Assembly (NCBI GenBank): GCA_030447665.1
Contig: JAUJOJ010000016.1
Span: forward strand, 1-62,252
Length of the DNA: 62,252 bases
From: Allosphingosinicella sp.
GTDB taxonomy: Bacteria > Pseudomonadota > Alphaproteobacteria > Sphingomonadales > Sphingomonadaceae
Reading direction: 5' to 3'
Shown: positions 39,149 to 50,500 of the stretch, in pieces
Layout: each line of letters opens with the position of its first letter
Position numbering within the stretch: the first letter of the stretch is position 1
Position numbers and translations under genes: made by a program
The notes under the pieces: model-generated
The model's database searches: none
Told to the model about the DNA's origin: nothing
The model's input: the letters and a program-made list of their open reading frames with translations, nothing else

Positions 39149-40160
39149 GTCGCATCCGGATAGGTGCGGGGAGGAACTGCATGGTGCAGAGGAGATGGCC
39201 GAGATGCTCGCTATGGTGACCACGCCGGCCGCCGAGGATCGGCCGCTGCGATTGGGGAAGATCGAGGGCCGCTTCCTCGATCACGCTTCGGACCGCGAGT
39301 TCGTAATCACCGCGGAAGGCGGTGAGATCAGGGGCGACGCCGCGGGAGGCCGCCTCGATCGCCAGTTCGTCCATTTCGAACAGCTCGGGCACGAAGCGCC
39401 AGTTCCACTCCAGCCCGTCCTGCATGCGGCGGCGGCTCTCGTCCGTGCCGTCGCCGAGGCGGATCACCCATTCCTGGGCAAGCTCCTGATGGTAGGTGAC
39501 TTCCTTCACCGCCTTGGCGGCAACGCTGGCGATGAACGTGTCCGTCGATCCGGTGAGATGTTGGAAGAGCATCTTCTGCCACGTCGAGAAGAGGAACTGC
39601 CGCGCCATCGTCTGCGCAAAGTCGCCGTTCGGCTGCTCGACCAGCATGCAGTTGCGGAAATCGAGCACGTCGCGGTGGAAGGCCAGCGCGTCTCCGTCAC
39701 GGGCTTTGCCCTCCACCTCACCAGCATAGTTGAGAAAGTGCGTCGCCTGCCCGATCAGGTCGAGCGCCATGTTGGCGAGGCTGAGGTCGACCTCGACGGA
39801 AGGAGCGTGGCCGGTCCATTCCGACAGGCGCTGGCCGAGGATCAGGCTATCGTCGCCGAGCCGCAGCGCATATTCGAACAGCGACGGATCCGGGCCTTCG
39901 GCCGCCGGAGCATCGAACGTGCCGGCGCCGCGCCGCTCCTTCGCCAGCACCTCGTCTTCCGGTCGGATCGGCGGCAGCGAGGGCATCAGCTTGTCCTCCC
40001 CTGCATTCGCAGGGGAGGGGACCGCCTGAAAGGCGGTGGAGGGGGCGAGCGACGCGAGCAGCCATGCTCGGCGCTGCGCGCCGCCCCTCCACCACGCTAC
40101 GCGCGGTCCCCCTCCCGGAAAACCGGGGAGGACAGTCAGTAGGTTCAGCTCAACCGCCAT
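39142..40160 (-). CDS. paaC: Phenylacetyl-CoA epoxidase subunit PaaC, with repeat-encoded N-terminal insert
   Basis: PaaC is the structural subunit paired with PaaA. FEYALRLGDDSLILGQRLSE, LSLANMALDLIGQATHFLNY and RGHHSEHLGHLLCTMQ are diagnostic. A slip near 39165 restores the ending TYPDATW with stop at 39142. Two starts are possible. ATG 40160 overlaps the paaB stop (TGATG), giving MAVELNLL and then about 47 residues encoded by a palindromic repeat (39992-40134) that stays in frame. ATG 39986 (MPSLPPIRPEDEVLAKERRG) lies after the repeat. I prefer 40160 for its coupling to paaB. Confidence 0.82.
39992..40134. repeat. Palindromic repeat inside the paaC 5' end
   Basis: A nested inverted repeat: TGTCCTCCCC at the left and GGGGAGGACA at the right end, inner hairpins CCCCTGCATTCGCAGGGG and ACCGCCTGAAAGGCGGT, and GGTGGAGGGG against CCCCTCCACC. 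The type is familiar from sphingomonad intergenic regions. It has no stop in the paaC frame. Confidence 0.8.
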
Positions 40161-40444
40161 CAGATATGCTTTATATGGTCGGGGATGTTGTAAAAGGTCG
40201 GGTGCCGATAGATCTTGTCCTCGGCCGGATCGAACATCGCGGCATCCTCGGAAGGGTCCGAGGCGATGATCGAGGCCGACGGCACCACCCACAGGCTCAC
40301 CCCCTCCATCCGCCGCGTATAGGTGTCGCGGGCGTGGCGGAGCGCGATCTCGGGATCGGGCGCGTGAACGCTGCCGACATGGCGATGCGAAAGCCCGCCC
40401 TTCGAGCGGACGAACACCTCCCAGAGCGGCCAATCCTTCGGCAT
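40160..40444 (-). CDS. paaB: Phenylacetyl-CoA epoxidase subunit PaaB
   Basis: The 94-residue protein [20 protein letters not shown] is a standard PaaB, which bridges PaaAC subcomplexes. Further conserved text is HVGSVHAPDPEIALRHARDT and FYNIPDHIKHI at the end. Start and stop overlap the neighbours: ATGA with paaA, TGATG with paaC. The gene is intact. Confidence 0.93.
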   Translation of the reverse strand: MPKDWPLWEVFVRSKGGLSHRHVGSVHAPDPEIALRHARDTYTRRMEGVSLWVVPSASIIASDPSEDAAMFDPAEDKIYRHPTFYNIPDHIKHI

Positions 40445-41428
40445 CAGGCGGCCCGGCGCTTCTCGGCGCGCTTCGCCGCATAAGCGTCCGCGGCCTCGCG
40501 GACCCAGGCATTCTGCTCCCAAGCATCGCGGCGGGCCTTCATGCGCTCCTTGGCGACCGGACCTTCGCCGCGAACCACGGCGTAGAATTCCTCCCAATCG
40601 ATCTCGCCGAAATCATAGCCGCCCTTCGCCTCGTTCCACGCCAGCGCGGGATCGGGAATCGTAAGGCCGATCGCTTCGGCCTGCGGCACGGTGATGTCGA
40701 CGAACTTCTGGCGGAGCTCGTCATTGGTCTCGCGCTTGATCCGCCAGCGCATCGACTGAGCGGTATTGGGGCTGTTCTCGTCCGGCGGGCCGAACATCAT
40801 CAGCGACGGCCACCACCAGCGATTGAACGCGTCCTGCGCCATCCTCTTCTGCTCGTGCGTGCCCGAGCAGAGATGCATCATGATCTCATAGCCCTGGCGC
40901 TGGTGGAAGCTTTCCTCCTTGCAGACGCGGACCATGGCGCGGGCATACGGGCCGTATGAGGTGCGCTGGAGCGGCACCTGATTCATGATCGCCGCGCCGT
41001 CGACCAGCCAGCCGATCGCGCCGATATCCGCCCAGGTGACGGTCGGATAATTGAAGATGGTCGAATATTTCGCCTTGCCCGAATGCAGCGCCTCGATCAT
41101 CTCCTCCCGGCTGGTGCCGAGCGTCTCGGCGGCGGAGTAAAGATAAAGGCCATGGCCCGCCTCGTCCTGCACCTTGGCGAGCAGGATCGCCTTGCGGCGG
41201 AGCGACGGCGCGCGGCCGATCCAATTGCCTTCCGGCAGCATGCCGACGATTTCCGAATGCGCGTGCTGCGACATCTGCCGCGTCAGCGTCCGGCGATAGG
41301 CGTCCGGCATCCAGTCCCTGGGCTCGATGAACTCGTCGGCCGCAACCCGTGCCTCGAAGGCGGCGAGCTTCTCCGGATCCTCCGAGGGTCTGGACGGTCT
41401 GCGTCTTCTGCAATTCGGTCGTGTACAT
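40444..41428 (-). CDS. paaA: Phenylacetyl-CoA epoxidase catalytic subunit PaaA, one frame break
   Basis: PaaA holds the di-iron centre that epoxidises the ring of phenylacetyl-CoA. The start at 41428 ([14 protein letters not shown]) has AGGAGGGG upstream; a slip near 41380 moves into [20 protein letters not shown]. Iron ligands are carried by [14 protein letters not shown] (ExxH) and [17 protein letters not shown]. The rest is intact to the stop at 40444, ending KRAEKRRAA. It is the first gene of paaABCDE, directly downstream of a 30-bp palindromic operator. Confidence 0.92.
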
Positions 41429-41440
41429 GAACCCCTCCTA

Positions 41441-41470
41441 CCATTCGCCGACCGATCGGTCAACGAATGG
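41441..41470. promoter_or_regulatory. Palindromic operator upstream of paaA (TetR/PaaR-type)
   Basis: A 30-bp dyad: CCATTCG at 41441-41447 and CGAATGG at 41464-41470 flank GACCGATCGGTC (41450-41461). All pairs match except the two at 41448-41449 and 41462-41463. It ends 13 bp before the paaA start, where binding would block transcription or its initiation. The core with ACCGA/TCGGT half-sites is typical of TetR-family repressors. Confidence 0.75.
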
Positions 41471-41514
41471 GTCGCATCTATCCCAGCGCAGAACGCACGG
41501 CCCGGTGATCCGCC

Positions 41515-42746
41515 TCAGTCGAAACCATCGGTCAGAAATTGCTCGGCGAAGGCGCAGTGAAGCGCGACCCCCTTCGCCATCATCGCCTCGTCGATCGTCA
41601 TGCGCGTGTTATGGAGCGGAGGATTGGCGGCAGGGTCGCTGCCTCAGGAGCCACGCCGAGAAACGCCATCGCTCCTGGGATTTCCCGCAGCACATAAGCG
41701 AAATCTTCAGCGCCCATGATCGGCGAAGAGAGCTCAATCCACGGATCCTGATCGCCGAGCGAGCGGGCGCAGCGCCGGACCAGGTCGATCGCGCATCCGT
41801 CGTTGCACGTGACCGGATAGCCTTCATCGATCCGCGCTTCGGCGGTGAGGCCATGAGCCAATGCGATATGCTGGGCGATCCGCCGGAAGCTCTCGTGGAG
41901 CCGATGGCGGGTTTCTTCGGAAAGCGTGCGCAGCGTGCCGAGCAGCTCGGCAGTTCCGGGGATGATGTTATGGGCACTGCCGGCATTGATCTTGGTGATC
42001 GAGAGGACCGCAGGATCGGTGACGCGCACTGTCCGCGCGATGTGCGCCTGGAGCGCCATGACGATCTCGCAGGCCACCGGAATGGGATCGAGGCTTTCGT
42101 GGGGCATGGCCGCATGACCGCCCTTGCCGGTGATCGTCGCGCTCAAAGTATCGGCGGAGGCAAGCAGCGGACCGGCACGCCCGGCGACCGCGCCGCGTGG
42201 CATGTTCGGCCAGATGTGGAGGGCGAAGGCGGCATCGGGGCGGCGGCCGGGAAGGACATCGTCGATGAGGCCGTCGTCCATCATGAAGCGCGCTCCATGA
42301 TAGCCCTCCTCTCCGGGCTGGAACATGAAGACCACCGTTCCGGGCAGGCTTTCGCGGCGACCCGAAAGCGCCCGGGCGGCGCCGACCAGCATCGCGCTAT
42401 GCGCGTCATGGCCGCAGGCGTGCATCGCCCCCGGATTTTTCGAGGCGAAGGGCAGCCCCGTCTCCTCCTCCATCGGCAGCGCATCCATGTCGCCGCGGAG
42501 CAGCACTGCCCGGCCATTGTCGCCGGCGGAAGGTCGGGATGGGCGCAGGATCGCGACGAGGCCGCTGGTCGAAGGCCCCTCCCGAAATTCGAGCGGCAGG
42601 CCGGCAAGCGCCGCCTTGATCTTGGCCGTGGTACGCGCGCAGTCGAGGCCGATCTCGGGATCGGCATGGATCGCGCGCCGAAGTTCGACCACGCCTTCAA
42701 GCAAATCTTCGGCCGTGGCGACCCAATCACTTTCGATCTGCTCCAT
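41515..42746 (-). CDS. M20-family amidohydrolase (hippurate/N-acyl-amino-acid hydrolase type)
   Basis: The start at 42746 ([19 protein letters not shown]) follows GGAG. Metal-binding motifs of M20D enzymes are present: [55 protein letters not shown] and [14 protein letters not shown] slip near 41635 replaces a short dead end by [20 protein letters not shown] and the stop at 41515. It would hydrolyse an N-acyl amino acid or amide. It is upstream of paaA on the same strand and could release aryl acids for the pathway, for example from phenylacetyl amides; this is inference. Confidence 0.82.
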
Positions 42747-42781
42747 CTCTTTTCTCCTCGGCGGCCACCATAGGCGTTCGG

Positions 42782-43981
42782 TCAGACGCGTTCGATCACC
42801 ATTGCGATGCCCTGGCCGACGCCGATGCACATCGCGCACAAGGCATAGCGGCCGCCGGTGCGGTGAAGCTCTTCCGTCGCGGTGAGCGCAAGGCGGGCGC
42901 CGGACATGCCGAGCGGATGACCAAGCGCGATGGCGCCGCCATTGGGGTTCACGTGGGGCGCATCATCGGGGAGGCCGAACTCGCGGAGCACGGGAAGCGC
43001 CTGAGCGGCGAACGCCTCGTTGATCTCGATCACGTCCATGTCGAGATTTTGAGGCCGAGCCGCTTCAGCAGCTTTTGCGAGGCCGGCGCCGGGCCGATGC
43101 CCATGATGCGGGGCTCGACGCCGGCGATCCCGCCGCCGACGATGCGGGCGCGGGGCGTGAGCCCGTGGCGCCGGGCGGCTTCCTCGCTGGCGACGATCAT
43201 CGCAGCGGCGCCGTCGTTGACGCCCGAGGCATTGCCTGCCGTCACCGTGCCCGTCGGAGCGGACGATCGGCTTCAGCCGGCCAAGCGCTTCGACGCTGGT
43301 CAGCCTCGGATGCTCGTCACGGTCGACGGTCAGCGGCTCGCCCTTACGCTGCGGGATCGAGACCGGCACGATCTCGGCGGCGAAGCGGCCATTCCCTTGC
43401 GCCGCCGATGCTTTTTGCTGGCTGCGAACGGCAAAAGCGTCCTGGTCCTCGCGGCTTACCTGCCATTCCTGCGCGACATTCTCGGCCGTGGAGGGCATGG
43501 TGTCGTCGCCATAGGCGCCCTTCATCTTGGGGTTGACGAAACGCCAGCCGATCGTGGTGTCGTACATCTCGGCATTGCGGTCGAACGCGCTCGTCGCCTT
43601 TGCCATGACGAAGGGCGCGCGGCTCATGCTCTCGAGCCGCCGGCGATCACCAGATCAGCATCGCTGCCGCGGATCACGCGCGCCGCCATGGTGACGGCGT
43701 CCATGCCCGAGCCGCAGAGCCGGTTGAGGGTGACGCCGCCGGAGACGTGCGGGAGACCGGCGAGCAGCCCCGCCATGCGCGCGAGGTTGCGATTGTCCTC
43801 GCCCGCCTGGTTGGCGCAGCCGAGGATGACGTCGTCCACCTCGTTCCAATCGACATCGGGGTTGCGGTCCAGGAGTGCCTTGATCGGGATCGCCGCAAGG
43901 TCGTCGGCGCGGACATGGGCGCGAGCCGCCATAGCGGCCGATCGGAGTGCGCACGGCATCGCAGATATAGGCTTCGGTCAT
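42782..43981 (-). CDS. paaJ: 3-oxoadipyl-CoA / 3-oxo-5,6-dehydrosuberyl-CoA thiolase (PaaJ/PcaF), frameshifted
   Basis: [19 protein letters not shown] opens the gene at 43981. In other frames follow [20 protein letters not shown], the nucleophile motif [69 protein letters not shown], the His motif [20 protein letters not shown] and the second Cys in [10 protein letters not shown]. Slips lie near 43925, 43627, 43250 and 43040. The [20 protein letters not shown] text is characteristic of beta-ketoadipyl-CoA thiolases, which serve phenylacetate and catechol pathways alike. Confidence 0.85.
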
Positions 43982-43986
43982 CTCTC

Positions 43987-44415
43987 TCACGTCTCGTCTC
44001 CGATGATCGGGCCGCCGATGGTCCGTGACAGGCCCTGGAAGATGGCGATGAAGCGGCCGTCCTCGCCCTCACGCTCGCATTGTAAACGCCCGAGCGGCCC
44101 GCAAGCGCCTGCTCCTGCGCCTCGGCGGTAAGGAGCTCGCCCTCGCGCGCGGCATCGAGGAAGCTGATCGAAGCCTGCGCGGCAACGGTCTTCACGTTTC
44201 GGCTGTTGCGCATAAGCAAAGGCGGTGTCGGCGAGCGCGAAGATCATACCGCCATGGGCTGTGCCATGGCCGTTCAGCATGCCGGCGCGAAGCCGCATCG
44301 AGATGCGGGCATAACCCTCGCGCGCTTCCTCGATCTTAATGCCCCAGGCGGGGCCGGTCCCTTCGCGCGAAAGCATCGTGGCGGCGACGCGGACGGCTAT
44401 GTCGTTTGCGCTCAC
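43987..44415 (-). CDS. paaI: Hydroxyphenylacetyl-CoA thioesterase PaaI, two frame breaks
   Basis: [24 protein letters not shown]-like [20 protein letters not shown] and [13 protein letters not shown] form the hot-dog thioesterase core with the PaaI HGG motif. A slip near 44205 leads to [20 protein letters not shown] and [21 protein letters not shown] second near 44085 gives [18 protein letters not shown]. PaaI rescues stalled hydroxy-phenylacetyl-CoA intermediates. It precedes the thiolase by 5 bp. Confidence 0.83.
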   Translation of the reverse strand: MSANDIAVRVAATMLSREGTGPAWGIKIEEAREGYARISMRLRAGMLNGHGTAHGGMIFALADTAFAYAQQPKREDRCRAGFDQLPRCRARGRAPYRRGAGAGACGPLGRLQCEREGEDGRFIAIFQGLSRTIGGPIIGDET

Positions 44416-44442
44416 CCGTACTCCTTAGCTAGAGGAGCGGCC

Positions 44443-45219
44443 ATGGCCTACCGAACCATCGACTTCAAGCTGGAGGGCGGGATCGCGCGCCTGACGCTGA
44501 ACCGCCCGGATCGTCTCAACAGCTTCACCGTCGAGATGCACGAGGAAGTGGCCGATGCGCTGCGTGGCCTCGACGGAGCACGCGTGCTGGTATTGACCGG
44601 CGCCGGACGCGGCTTCTGCGCCGGCCAGGACCTCAACGACCGGGCCGTCGCGCCGGGCGAGAGCGTGGACCTCGGCGAGTCGGTGGAGAAAAGATACAAT
44701 CCGCTGATCCGGACGCTTACCTCGCTGCCATTTCCAGTGATCGCGCGGGTGAACGGCGTTGCGGCCGGCGCCGGGGCCAATATCGCGCTCGCATGCGACA
44801 TCGTGATCGCCGCCAAATCGGCGAAATTCATCCAATCCTTCGCAAGCATCGGGCTCATCCCGGACAGCGGCGGGACATGGGTATTGCCGCGGCTCGTCGG
44901 CCAGGCGCGCGCGCTCGGGCTGGCGCTCACCGCCGAGCCGTTGCCGGCGGAAAAGGCCGCTTTGTGGGGGCTGATCTGGCGCGCGGTGGAGGACGACCAG
45001 CTCGATGAAGAAGTGGACGCGCTCGCCGGCCGCTTCGCCTCGGCGCCGACGCGCGGGCTTGCCGCGATCAAGAAGATGATCCGGCAAAGCTGGGGGCACA
45101 GCCTTGACGAGGAGCTCGAGCTCCAGCGCGACATGATGCGCGAGCTGGGCGGGAGCGAGGATTATCGCGAAGGCGTCGCCGCCTTCATGCAGAAACGCAC
45201 GCCGAACTTCGGGAAATAG
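44443..45219 (+). CDS. paaG: Ring-1,2-epoxyphenylacetyl-CoA isomerase (PaaG)
   Basis: The 258-residue crotonase-fold protein starts at 44443 after AGAGGAG. RLTLNRPDRLNSFTVEMHEE, AGRGFCAGQDLNDRAV and SIGLIPDSGGTWVLPRLVGQ match PaaG, which turns the epoxide into the seven-membered oxepin. The C-terminus FMQKRTPNFGK is usual. It is divergent from paaI with only 27 bp between the starts, so promoters must lie partly in coding sequence. paaZ follows on the same strand. Confidence 0.88.
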   Translation: MAYRTIDFKLEGGIARLTLNRPDRLNSFTVEMHEEVADALRGLDGARVLVLTGAGRGFCAGQDLNDRAVAPGESVDLGESVEKRYNPLIRTLTSLPFPVIARVNGVAAGAGANIALACDIVIAAKSAKFIQSFASIGLIPDSGGTWVLPRLVGQARALGLALTAEPLPAEKAALWGLIWRAVEDDQLDEEVDALAGRFASAPTRGLAAIKKMIRQSWGHSLDEELELQRDMMRELGGSEDYREGVAAFMQKRTPNFGK

Positions 45220-45269
45220 TGCAGAGAATCCTTGGGCTGTTTCCTTCGAAAGACTCTAAAGGTGAAAAG

Positions 45270-47299
45270 ATGAAGACGATCAACCTGCTCAACTACGCGC
45301 ATGACGGCTGGTATCAGGCCTCAGGAGGCCTTGCCGAGGTGCATAGCGCCCTCACCGGCGAGGTGGTGGCGACCACCGGCAGCCAGGGGCTCGATTTCAA
45401 GGCGATGCTCGATCATGCGCGCGACGTCGGTGGGCCGGCGCTGAGGCGCATGACCTTCCACGAGCGGGCATGGATGTTGAAGGACCTCGCCAACGCGATC
45501 ATGGCGCGCAAGGAAGAGCTGTACGAGCTCAATTTCGAGACCGGCGCGACGCGGACCGACGGCTGGATCGACATCGAAGGCGGCGCAGGAACGCTCTTCT
45601 CATTTTCCTCGAAGGGCCGCCGCGAGCTTCCGAACCAGCGCGTGCTCGTCGACGGGCAGATGGAGCCTTTGTCGAAGGGCGGGACCTTCGTCGGCCAGCA
45701 TGTCTGGACCTCGCTGCAAGGCGTCGCGGTCCACATCAATGCGTTCAATTTCCCGGTCTGGGGAATGCTGGAGAAATTGGGTCCGACGATCCTGGCGGGC
45801 GTGCCGGCGATCGTGAAGCCGGCCTCTGCGACGGGCTATCTCGCCGAGCATGCGGTGCGGATCATGATCGAGGCCGACGTGCTCCCAAAGGGGCGCTGCA
45901 GCTGATCATGGGCGGCGTCGGCGATTTGCTCGACCATCTGACGCTGCAGGACGTGGTATCATTCACCGGCTCCGCGCAGACGGCGATGAAGCTCCAGACG
46001 CACCGCGTTTTCGCGCGGGAATCGGTGCGGTTTATCGCCGAGCGGGACAGCCTCAACGCTTCGATCCTCGGCCCCGACGCCGCGCCCAGCACGCCGGAAT
46101 TCGACCTGTTCGTGAAGGAAATCGTCCGCGAGATGACGGTGAAGGCGGGACAGAAATGCACCGCGATCCGCCGCGCGATCGCTCCCAGGAAGCATATCGA
46201 CGCCGTGCAGGAGGCACTCTCCGCGAGGCTCGCTAGGGCGGTGATTGGCGACCCGCGGCAGGAAGGCGTCACGATGGGCGCGCTCGCCAGCCAGTCGCAG
46301 CTCAATTCCGTCCGGGATGCCGTTGCCGAACTTTCCAAGCACGCGCGCATCGTCTCCGGCGATCCGAACCGCGTCGATGCGAAGGGAGACGGCGTCGAGG
46401 GCGGCGCGTTCATGGCTCCGATCCTTCTTCGATCGGACGATCCCTGGGGCGCTGCCGCAATCCACGATGTGGAAGCATTCGGGCCGGTCTCGACGTTGAT
46501 GCCGTACGAGGACATCACTGATGCGGTTGCCCTCGCCAATCGGGGTCTCGGCTCGCTGGTCCTGTCGCTGTTCACCAACGATCCGGTTGCCGCGGAGACG
46601 ATGGTGCTCGGCTCCGGCGCTTATCATGGCAGGATGATGATCCTCGACCGAACCTCCGCGAAGGAATCGACCGGGCACGGCTCTCCCCTCCCCGTCCTCG
46701 TCCATGGCGGCCCCGGCCGGGCGGGCGGCGGCGAGGAGATGGGCGGCGTGCGCGGCGTTACCCATTATATGCAGCGGACGGCGCTGCAGGGATCGCCGGC
46801 GCTGCTTTCCGGGATCGTGAAGCAATGGCTGCCCGGCGCGCCGAAGCCCGAAGGCGAGGTGCACCCCTTCCGCAAGCGCATCTCCGAGCTCGAGGTCGGC
46901 TACACGCTCAAAACCGCAAGCCGCACCGTGACGATCGAGGATATCGAGCATTTCGCCCACTTCACCGGCGATACCTTCTACGCCCATATGGATGAGGAAG
47001 CGGCCAAGGCCAGCCCGATCTTCGAGGGCCGTGTCGCGCACGGCTATCTGATCCTGAGCTTCGCCGCCGGGCTGTTCGTGGAGCCCGCGCCGGGTCCGGT
47101 GCTGGCCAATACCGGCCTCGACAATCTGCGCTTCCAGACGCCGCTTTACCCCGGCGACAGCATGCGGGTGGAGCTTACGGTCAAGTCGAAGAGCGTGCGC
47201 GACGAGGAGAAGGGCGAGGTCCGCTGGGCCGTCTACATCTTCAACCAAAAGGACGAGGTCGTCGCCACCTACGACTTGCTGACGATGAACGTGCCGTAA
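45270..47299 (+). CDS. paaZ: Bifunctional oxepin-CoA hydrolase/semialdehyde dehydrogenase PaaZ, one frame break
   Basis: PaaZ opens the oxepin ring and oxidises the resulting aldehyde. The N-terminal aldehyde dehydrogenase ([55 protein letters not shown], catalytic Cys in [15 protein letters not shown]) covers about 520 residues. The MaoC-type hydratase follows ([40 protein letters not shown]) with the expected Asp and His. The start is ATG 45270, 50 bp after paaG. One slip at about 45890, in the CCAAAGGGG context, divides it. Confidence 0.9.
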
Positions 47300-47312
47300 G
47301 AAACTGCTTCGA

Positions 47313-47417
47313 ATGTCCGCGCTGGGTGGAAGCGGACATCCGCTTAAACACCTAAATGACCGATTTTTGCCGGGAGCGGACGGTCTGCTTTTTGGCGGCA
47401 GGAACGGAAAGCAGACC
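47313..47417. repeat. Two hairpins after paaZ, degenerate intergenic repeat
   Basis: ATGTCCGC (47313-47320) pairs with GCGGACAT (47332-47339). GGTCTGCTTT (47382-47391) pairs with AAAGCAGACC (47408-47417). Related text (GGGTCGAAAGCGGACA and similar) recurs at 52787-52802 and 54434-54449. The hairpins may also end paaGZ transcription. The rest of the 287-bp gap up to 47586 shows nothing else. Confidence 0.5.
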
Positions 47418-47586
47418 TTACTGATCAATGAGGACGAGTCCGCCAACCACCCACAGCCGACATTTGACAACACCCGATGAGCCGCCCCAGCCGCGTTGGC
47501 CTTCGGGCCGGCTGAGCGTCAGCGCTACCGGCCGTTGATCCGGATGTGGCGCAGATTGCCGTGATAGCGCGCTCCAAGAGGAGTGC

Positions 47587-50500
47587 TCAGGAGGCGTTCC
47601 CCGACCGGACGTAGCGCTGCAGGTCGGCGTCTGTCGGCGGGCCCAAGACCGCATTTAACTCCTCGATCAAGGCGTCGATCTGCTGGCGCAGGACGCCGTA
47701 GCGCTGGATCGCGTCGCGGCCGACCTTCTGGTCGGTCGCGTTGGTGGCGCCGTAGGTAGGTGACGTGGGTCTGAAGGCCGGGCTGGCTGTAGCGGATTCG
47801 CGGTGTGACGAGCCTGTCGGCGAGCCCCTGCAGCGCCTTCCCCGGGCGGAGATCGGGATTGGTCAAGCTCGCTCTGGGCGGCCGTGATGCGAGAGGCCGC
47901 GAGGGCAGTGTCGTTGACCCGGAGAACGCGGAGGTTGTGCTCGAGCTGCGCGGCAAGGTCGGCGTCGCTGACTCCGGTGGCGGTGACGCGCGGGTCCTCG
48001 ACGATCCGGAGCGGCTGGCGCTCGCTGTACGAGCCGGCGCTGAGCACGACCGTATAGTCGCCCGGCGCAGCGACGGGTCCGATCGGCAGACGCACGCGGG
48101 CGGCGGCGGGAGCGTCGGGATTCATGCCGCCCGGAGGACCCTCGCCCGGCGCGGGGCCGCTCGGCGGGTGGGGCGTTGCCGAAGCCGGGACCGGGGCGAC
48201 GGCAGGGGCCGCGGGCAGTTCGGGAACGCCGGAATAGCGCAGATCCCAAGTGAAGCGGTGCATGCCCCGCGTCGCCTTTAGGCTGGCGGGATGGCTGGGG
48301 CGATAATTGCCAAGCTCGTCCTCGCCCCCTCCTCCGCCTCCGCCTCCGCCGGCGGGAACGGGCTTGCTGGTGAAACTCCGGACAGTACGGCCGTTCGCGT
48401 CCAGAATGGTCAGGGTGAGCGGCGCCGCTGTGGCGTCGGCCGCGAGGTGATAGTCGATCTGGGCGCCGTTCAGCGGATATTCCGGGCCGGTGCCGGGCGC
48501 CGGGCCGTAATCGGCGCTGGCCGGGATGCGGACCGCGACGGCGGGCTTGTACAGCCGGTTGGCGCGCCCTGCCTCGGCGGGCGCCTTGAGCTGGCGGAGC
48601 ACGCCAAGATTATCGAGGATCCAGAAGCCGCGCCCCTGCGTCGACATGACGAGGTCACCATGGGCGAGGCGGATGTCGGTGACGGGAACGGCGGGCAGGT
48701 TCATCTGGAAGCTCTGCCAGTTGTCGCCGCGGTCGAATGAAACGTACATTCCGAACTCGGTCCCGGCATAGAGCAGGCCCGGGCGCTCGGGGTCTTCGCG
48801 GACGACGCGGGTCGGTTCGTCGGCGGCGATGCCGTTGCGGCCGTTGGTGAGCCGGGTCCAGGTCCGGCCATAATTGTCGGTCCGATAAATGTAGGGTGCG
48901 AAATCGCCGAGCAGGTAGCGGTAGATGGCGACATAGGCGGTGCCCGGATCGCGCTGCCCCGGCTCGATGGTTTGGACCCGTCCGCCGGGGGGAAGGCCCT
49001 TGGGCGTGACGTTCTTCCACGACGTGCCGCCGTCCTGGCTGACGAACAGCAGGCCGTCATTGGAACCGGTCCAGATGACGCCCGGCTTCAGCCTTGATTC
49101 GCGGATCTGGTAGAGCGTCGAATAAACTTCCTCGCCGGTCACATCGAGCGTGATCGGCTCGCCGGAGGGATATTGCGTGCCGGGCGGACGCGCAGTGAGA
49201 TCGGGGCTGATCCTCTCCCAGGTGATGCCGCCGTCGCGCGTGCGATGGACATATTGCGAGCCGTAATAGACGGTGTTCGGATCAGTCGGCGACAGCTCCA
49301 TCGGGGCCACGCGCTGGAACCGGTAGATGAGATTGTCGGGATCGGCGCCGTACAGCGATTGCATGCCGACCCAATATCGCTCCTCATTGCCGTTGGTGCG
49401 GATGTCCATGCGCGAGAACTGGCCCTTGCACGCGCCCCAGACGATGTTCGGATCCCCCATCTTGGGCATGATCGGCCCAGTCTCGCAGCCGGGGCCGGTG
49501 CGGAATTCCTGGTCGTTGCCGAGCGGCCGGGACGGGACGATGAGCGTCGTATTGTCCTGCTGCGCGCCGTAGAGCCGATAGGGGAACTGGTCATCGACAG
49601 CGACTTGGTAGAGCTCGGCCGTCGGCTGATTGGCCTGCGTGCTCCAGGTGGCGCCGCCGTCGAGCGACACGTTTGCGCCGCCGTCATTGGCCTGCACCAT
49701 CAGCATCGAATTGCGCGGGTTGATCCAGACGTCGTGATTGTCGGCATGCGGCGTGCGCTGCGGCTTGAATGTCTTGCCGCCGTCCAGCGACTTGAACCAG
49801 GCCTCGTTGCCGACGAATACGAGGTCGGGGTTGTTCGGATCGACGCCCAGCGTGGTGTAATAGAAGGGGCGCGTGACAAGGCGGTCCTCGCCGTTCACCA
49901 GGGTCCAGTTGGCGCCGGCATCGTCGGAGCGGTAGAGGCCATGCCCCGGCTTGGCTTCGATCAGCGCATAAAGGCGGTTCGGCGCGGCCTGGCTGACGCC
50001 GACGTTGGAGCGCCCGAACAGGCCGTTCGGTAGCCCGCTGATGAGCTTGTTCCAGGTGTCGCCGCCGTCCGTCGACTTGTAGATGCCCCCTTCTCGGCCG
50101 CCCGAGATGATCGTCCACGGCTTGCGCTGACCGCGCCACATCGTCGCGTATACGACCTGCGGGTTTCCGGGCTGAAGCTCGAGGTCGGCGGCCCCCAGCT
50201 GATCGCTCAGGAACAGCACCTGCTTCCAGGTCTTGCCGCCGTCGCGCGAGCGGTAAACGCCGCGCGCCTTGGAATTGGCAAAGGGGTTGCCGAGCGCGGC
50301 GACGAACACCTCGTTTGCGTTGGTCGGGTTGATGCGCACCGTGGCGATTTGCCCCACGTCACGCAGCCCCATGAAGCTCCACGTCTTGGCGCCGTCGGTC
50401 GACTTGTAAATGCCGCGGCCGATTGAGACGTTGCTGCGGATTTTGGACGACCCGGTGCCGGCATAGATGATGTTGGGGTCGGACTCGGCGACCGCGACCG

